Shown in pieces: positions 62,342 through 64,000 of a DNA stretch of 64,000 bases (position 1 is the stretch's first letter; each line of letters begins with the position of its first letter). The stretch spans positions 1,891,001-1,955,000 of the forward strand of contig NZ_CP139482.1 in the NCBI RefSeq assembly GCF_041222825.1, written 5' to 3'. The position numbers and the translations under genes are program-made. Below the pieces are notes generated by a model. That model was not told where the DNA came from, did not search any database, and saw nothing but the letters and a program-made list of their open reading frames with translations. This DNA comes from Candidatus Thalassolituus haligoni (GTDB lineage Bacteria > Pseudomonadota > Gammaproteobacteria > Pseudomonadales > Oceanobacteraceae).

Positions 62342-62404
62342 TTGAAAATTTATTTCGATGATGATTCTATAGAGATAACTCAAGTGATTGGAGTCAAAGA
62401 AGCA

Positions 62405-63727
62405 ATGGAATTGACTGAAAAAATCCGCGAATACATCGAAGGGCGATGTGCCACCAAACTGGAGCCGCTTGAAAAAGAGCTGGCCAAGGCGGAAAAAGAA
62501 AAATCGGCTGACGAATTTGCCGAGTTTCGATTGGACTGGCATCAACGCAAGCAAGAACTGCTCGACAAATTTAAACCTGCCGCCTGGCTTACGGATGCAG
62601 CAAGCAGGGCGAAGCAAATCAACCTGGTTAGCCATGCCCTGAAATACACCCACAGCGACGCCAAAGGCACCAGTTTGCTGGCTGTTGGTTCTTTGCCCGG
62701 ATCAGGTAGAACCTTGTCTTCGGCTGATTTGGCTGTCACTAAAGCGGATGTGGTGGGTAATGCGGCAGCGCTGGATGTTGCCAATTTATTGCTGCTGGAA
62801 CATGACGGTGTGCGGTTACTGGATAAACTGGCAGCAGACGATCATTCGGATTTGGAACTGTTTGGCAACGAAAAACAACGGGCTGACTGGTTGGCGGGTT
62901 TCAAAGAAGCACTCAAAATCAAGGAGCCCGCCAGTCATACCTTGGCCAAACAGCTGTATTTCCCTGTGCTTGATGAATCAACGGGCTACCACCTGTTAGC
63001 CCCATTGTCGGCTTCATCGCTCAATCACGCCATCTTTCAGCGTGTGCAGCACTCCCGCTTCAGTGACGATGCCAAGGCTGGGCGAGATGCCCGACGCAAA
63101 GGTAACTTCTGGCAGGTTGGCACTCGGGATTACCTGCATCTGGCGATTCAGACCTTTGGTGGCACCAAACCACAGAATATTTCCCTGCTGAACAGCCAGC
63201 GCGGAGGTCGAACTTACCTCTTCAATGCTCAACCTCCCATCTGGAAATTCCAGTCCAAACCACCGAAATCGGTCGATGCCTTCTGGTCGGGTTATCGCTG
63301 GCGTATTCGTAAGCAACTGGACGAGCTTAAGGGCTTTCTGGAATGGGCCAATCAGCACGACCTGAACAACCGCCATGTACGCCGAAAACGTGCGGATATG
63401 GTCGCGGGGATGGTCGATGAACTGCACCAGTACGCCGCGCAGTTACGGCAGTTTCCGGCAGGTTGGGCAGCAGAGCCGATGGGAAATAGCCCTGAAGCCT
63501 GTTGGGTAGACCCGGCGCGCGACGACACCGACTTTCAATACGAGCGTGAAGGCAAAGCCTGGTGTAAAAAATTGGCCCTGAACTTTGGTCGGGTGTTGTC
63601 CAAAGCCATTGATCAGAAAGGCAAGAAGGCAAAGCTGAGCATGAGTGATGTAGAGACCGCTCACTTCAAACAACAAATTCAGCGTCAGGCTTACCTGCTG
63701 ATGATCGATCTGGAGGAGCTGGTATGA
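62405..63727 (+). CDS. cas8f: Csy1/Cas8f, large subunit of the type I-F Csy complex
   Basis: Large subunit recognising the PAM. From ATG 62405 it is 440 residues (Pseudomonas Csy1 is about 434). WLTDAASRAKQINLVSHALK, DVVGNAAALDVANLL, ASHTLAKQLYFPV, GYHLLAPL and FGGTKPQNISLLNSQRGG are family blocks. The frame stays open back to a TTG at 62342, but that adds 21 residues that lie over the likely promoter. Its stop overlaps the start of cas5f. The 253-base gap before it is filled by the mini-CRISPR and its target. Confidence 0.94.
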   Translation: MELTEKIREYIEGRCATKLEPLEKELAKAEKEKSADEFAEFRLDWHQRKQELLDKFKPAAWLTDAASRAKQINLVSHALKYTHSDAKGTSLLAVGSLPGSGRTLSSADLAVTKADVVGNAAALDVANLLLLEHDGVRLLDKLAADDHSDLELFGNEKQRADWLAGFKEALKIKEPASHTLAKQLYFPVLDESTGYHLLAPLSASSLNHAIFQRVQHSRFSDDAKAGRDARRKGNFWQVGTRDYLHLAIQTFGGTKPQNISLLNSQRGGRTYLFNAQPPIWKFQSKPPKSVDAFWSGYRWRIRKQLDELKGFLEWANQHDLNNRHVRRKRADMVAGMVDELHQYAAQLRQFPAGWAAEPMGNSPEACWVDPARDDTDFQYEREGKAWCKKLALNFGRVLSKAIDQKGKKAKLSMSDVETAHFKQQIQRQAYLLMIDLEELV

Positions 63728-64000
63728 AGCATCTGCTGTTACTCAAACATCTGAAAGTGGAAAACGCCAACGCCATTTCCGGCATGACCTGGGGATTCCC
63801 GGCACCGACCAACTTTCTCGGCTTTGCTCACGCTCTGTCGCGTAAATGCCAGGCGAAATGGGGTGAGCAGGCGAGTTTGGGCGGGGTGGGCATTATTTGC
63901 CATAACCACCAGGTACATACCCAGCGTCCCAGCGGCTTTGAACATGTCTTCGCACTCAGTCGCAATCCACTCACCAAGGATGGCAACACAGCGCCTTTCA
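63724..64000 (+). CDS. cas5f: Csy2/Cas5f, partial (runs off the window)
   Basis: Only the first 92 codons are inside the window. HLKVENANAISGMTWGFPAP and TNFLGFAHALSRK are the diagnostic Csy2 N-terminus. ATGA overlap with cas8f. Cas5f forms the crRNA 5'-handle end of the Csy complex with Cas8f; cas7f and cas6f are expected beyond the window. Confidence 0.93.
   Translation, partial: MKHLLLLKHLKVENANAISGMTWGFPAPTNFLGFAHALSRKCQAKWGEQASLGGVGIICHNHQVHTQRPSGFEHVFALSRNPLTKDGNTAPF

Overview
The window comes from a gammaproteobacterium, most likely a marine member of the Pseudomonadales/Oceanospirillales. The block sulA-lexA-psrA-nagZ-methylthioinosine phosphorylase-csiV-mfd-gap-nqr follows the Pseudomonas order closely. 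A Na+-translocating NADH:quinone reductase, a LuxO-type regulator remnant and type I-F cas genes fit the same group. The species cannot be named from the sequence alone.

Layout. 1-5.8 kb: pheA, a GH13 alpha-glucosidase, a three-gene signalling operon (response regulator, CheC-like protein, PAS plus degenerate GGDEF) and two overlapping hotdog thioesterases. 5.9-12 kb: a TPP riboswitch and the thiamine operon thiC-thiO-thiS-thiG-thiDE. 12.1-15.7 kb: htpG, a YfaZ-like outer-membrane protein and two small conserved genes. 15.7-19.3 kb: sulA and lexA with three LexA boxes, then a luxO gene destroyed by an IS4-family insertion plus deletion. 19.5-27 kb: psrA with its own operator, an L,D-transpeptidase, nagZ, the phosphorylase, csiV and mfd. 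27.6-35.4 kb: long-form gap and nqrABCDEF. 35.6-38.2 kb: a membrane desaturase, an SDR enzyme and a small unknown protein. 38.2-39.1 kb: noncoding DNA with a MITE-like repeat. 39.1-46.9 kb: a KpsS-like Kdo transferase, a soluble zinc-type chemoreceptor, gltX, tRNA-Ala and tRNA-Glu, kdsC, a UDP-sugar epimerase, kdsB and a DUF3429 membrane protein. 47-54 kb: a GNAT protein, a ribosomal oxygenase, a di-heme peroxidase, purB, a DedA protein, ridA and a double-length PTPS-like protein. 54.5-57.5 kb: a 974-residue lipoprotein of unknown function. 57.7-64 kb: type I-F CRISPR-Cas genes cas1, cas2-3, cas8f and the start of cas5f, cut by the window end.

The most interesting signal lies in the 253-base gap between cas2-3 and cas8f. 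On the minus strand two degenerate type I-F repeats enclose a short spacer. Together they carry the parts needed for one crRNA: a 5' handle CTCAGAAA from one repeat and an intact Cas6f hairpin from the other. The spacer resembles a site about 120 bases away, just upstream of cas8f. That site has a CC PAM, 17 of 24 positions match, and four of the seven mismatches fall at positions 6, 12, 18 and 24, which Cascade does not pair. This looks like a crRNA-resembling self-regulator (CreR/CreA type) by which the Csy complex would repress its own genes. No ordinary CRISPR array is present in the window.
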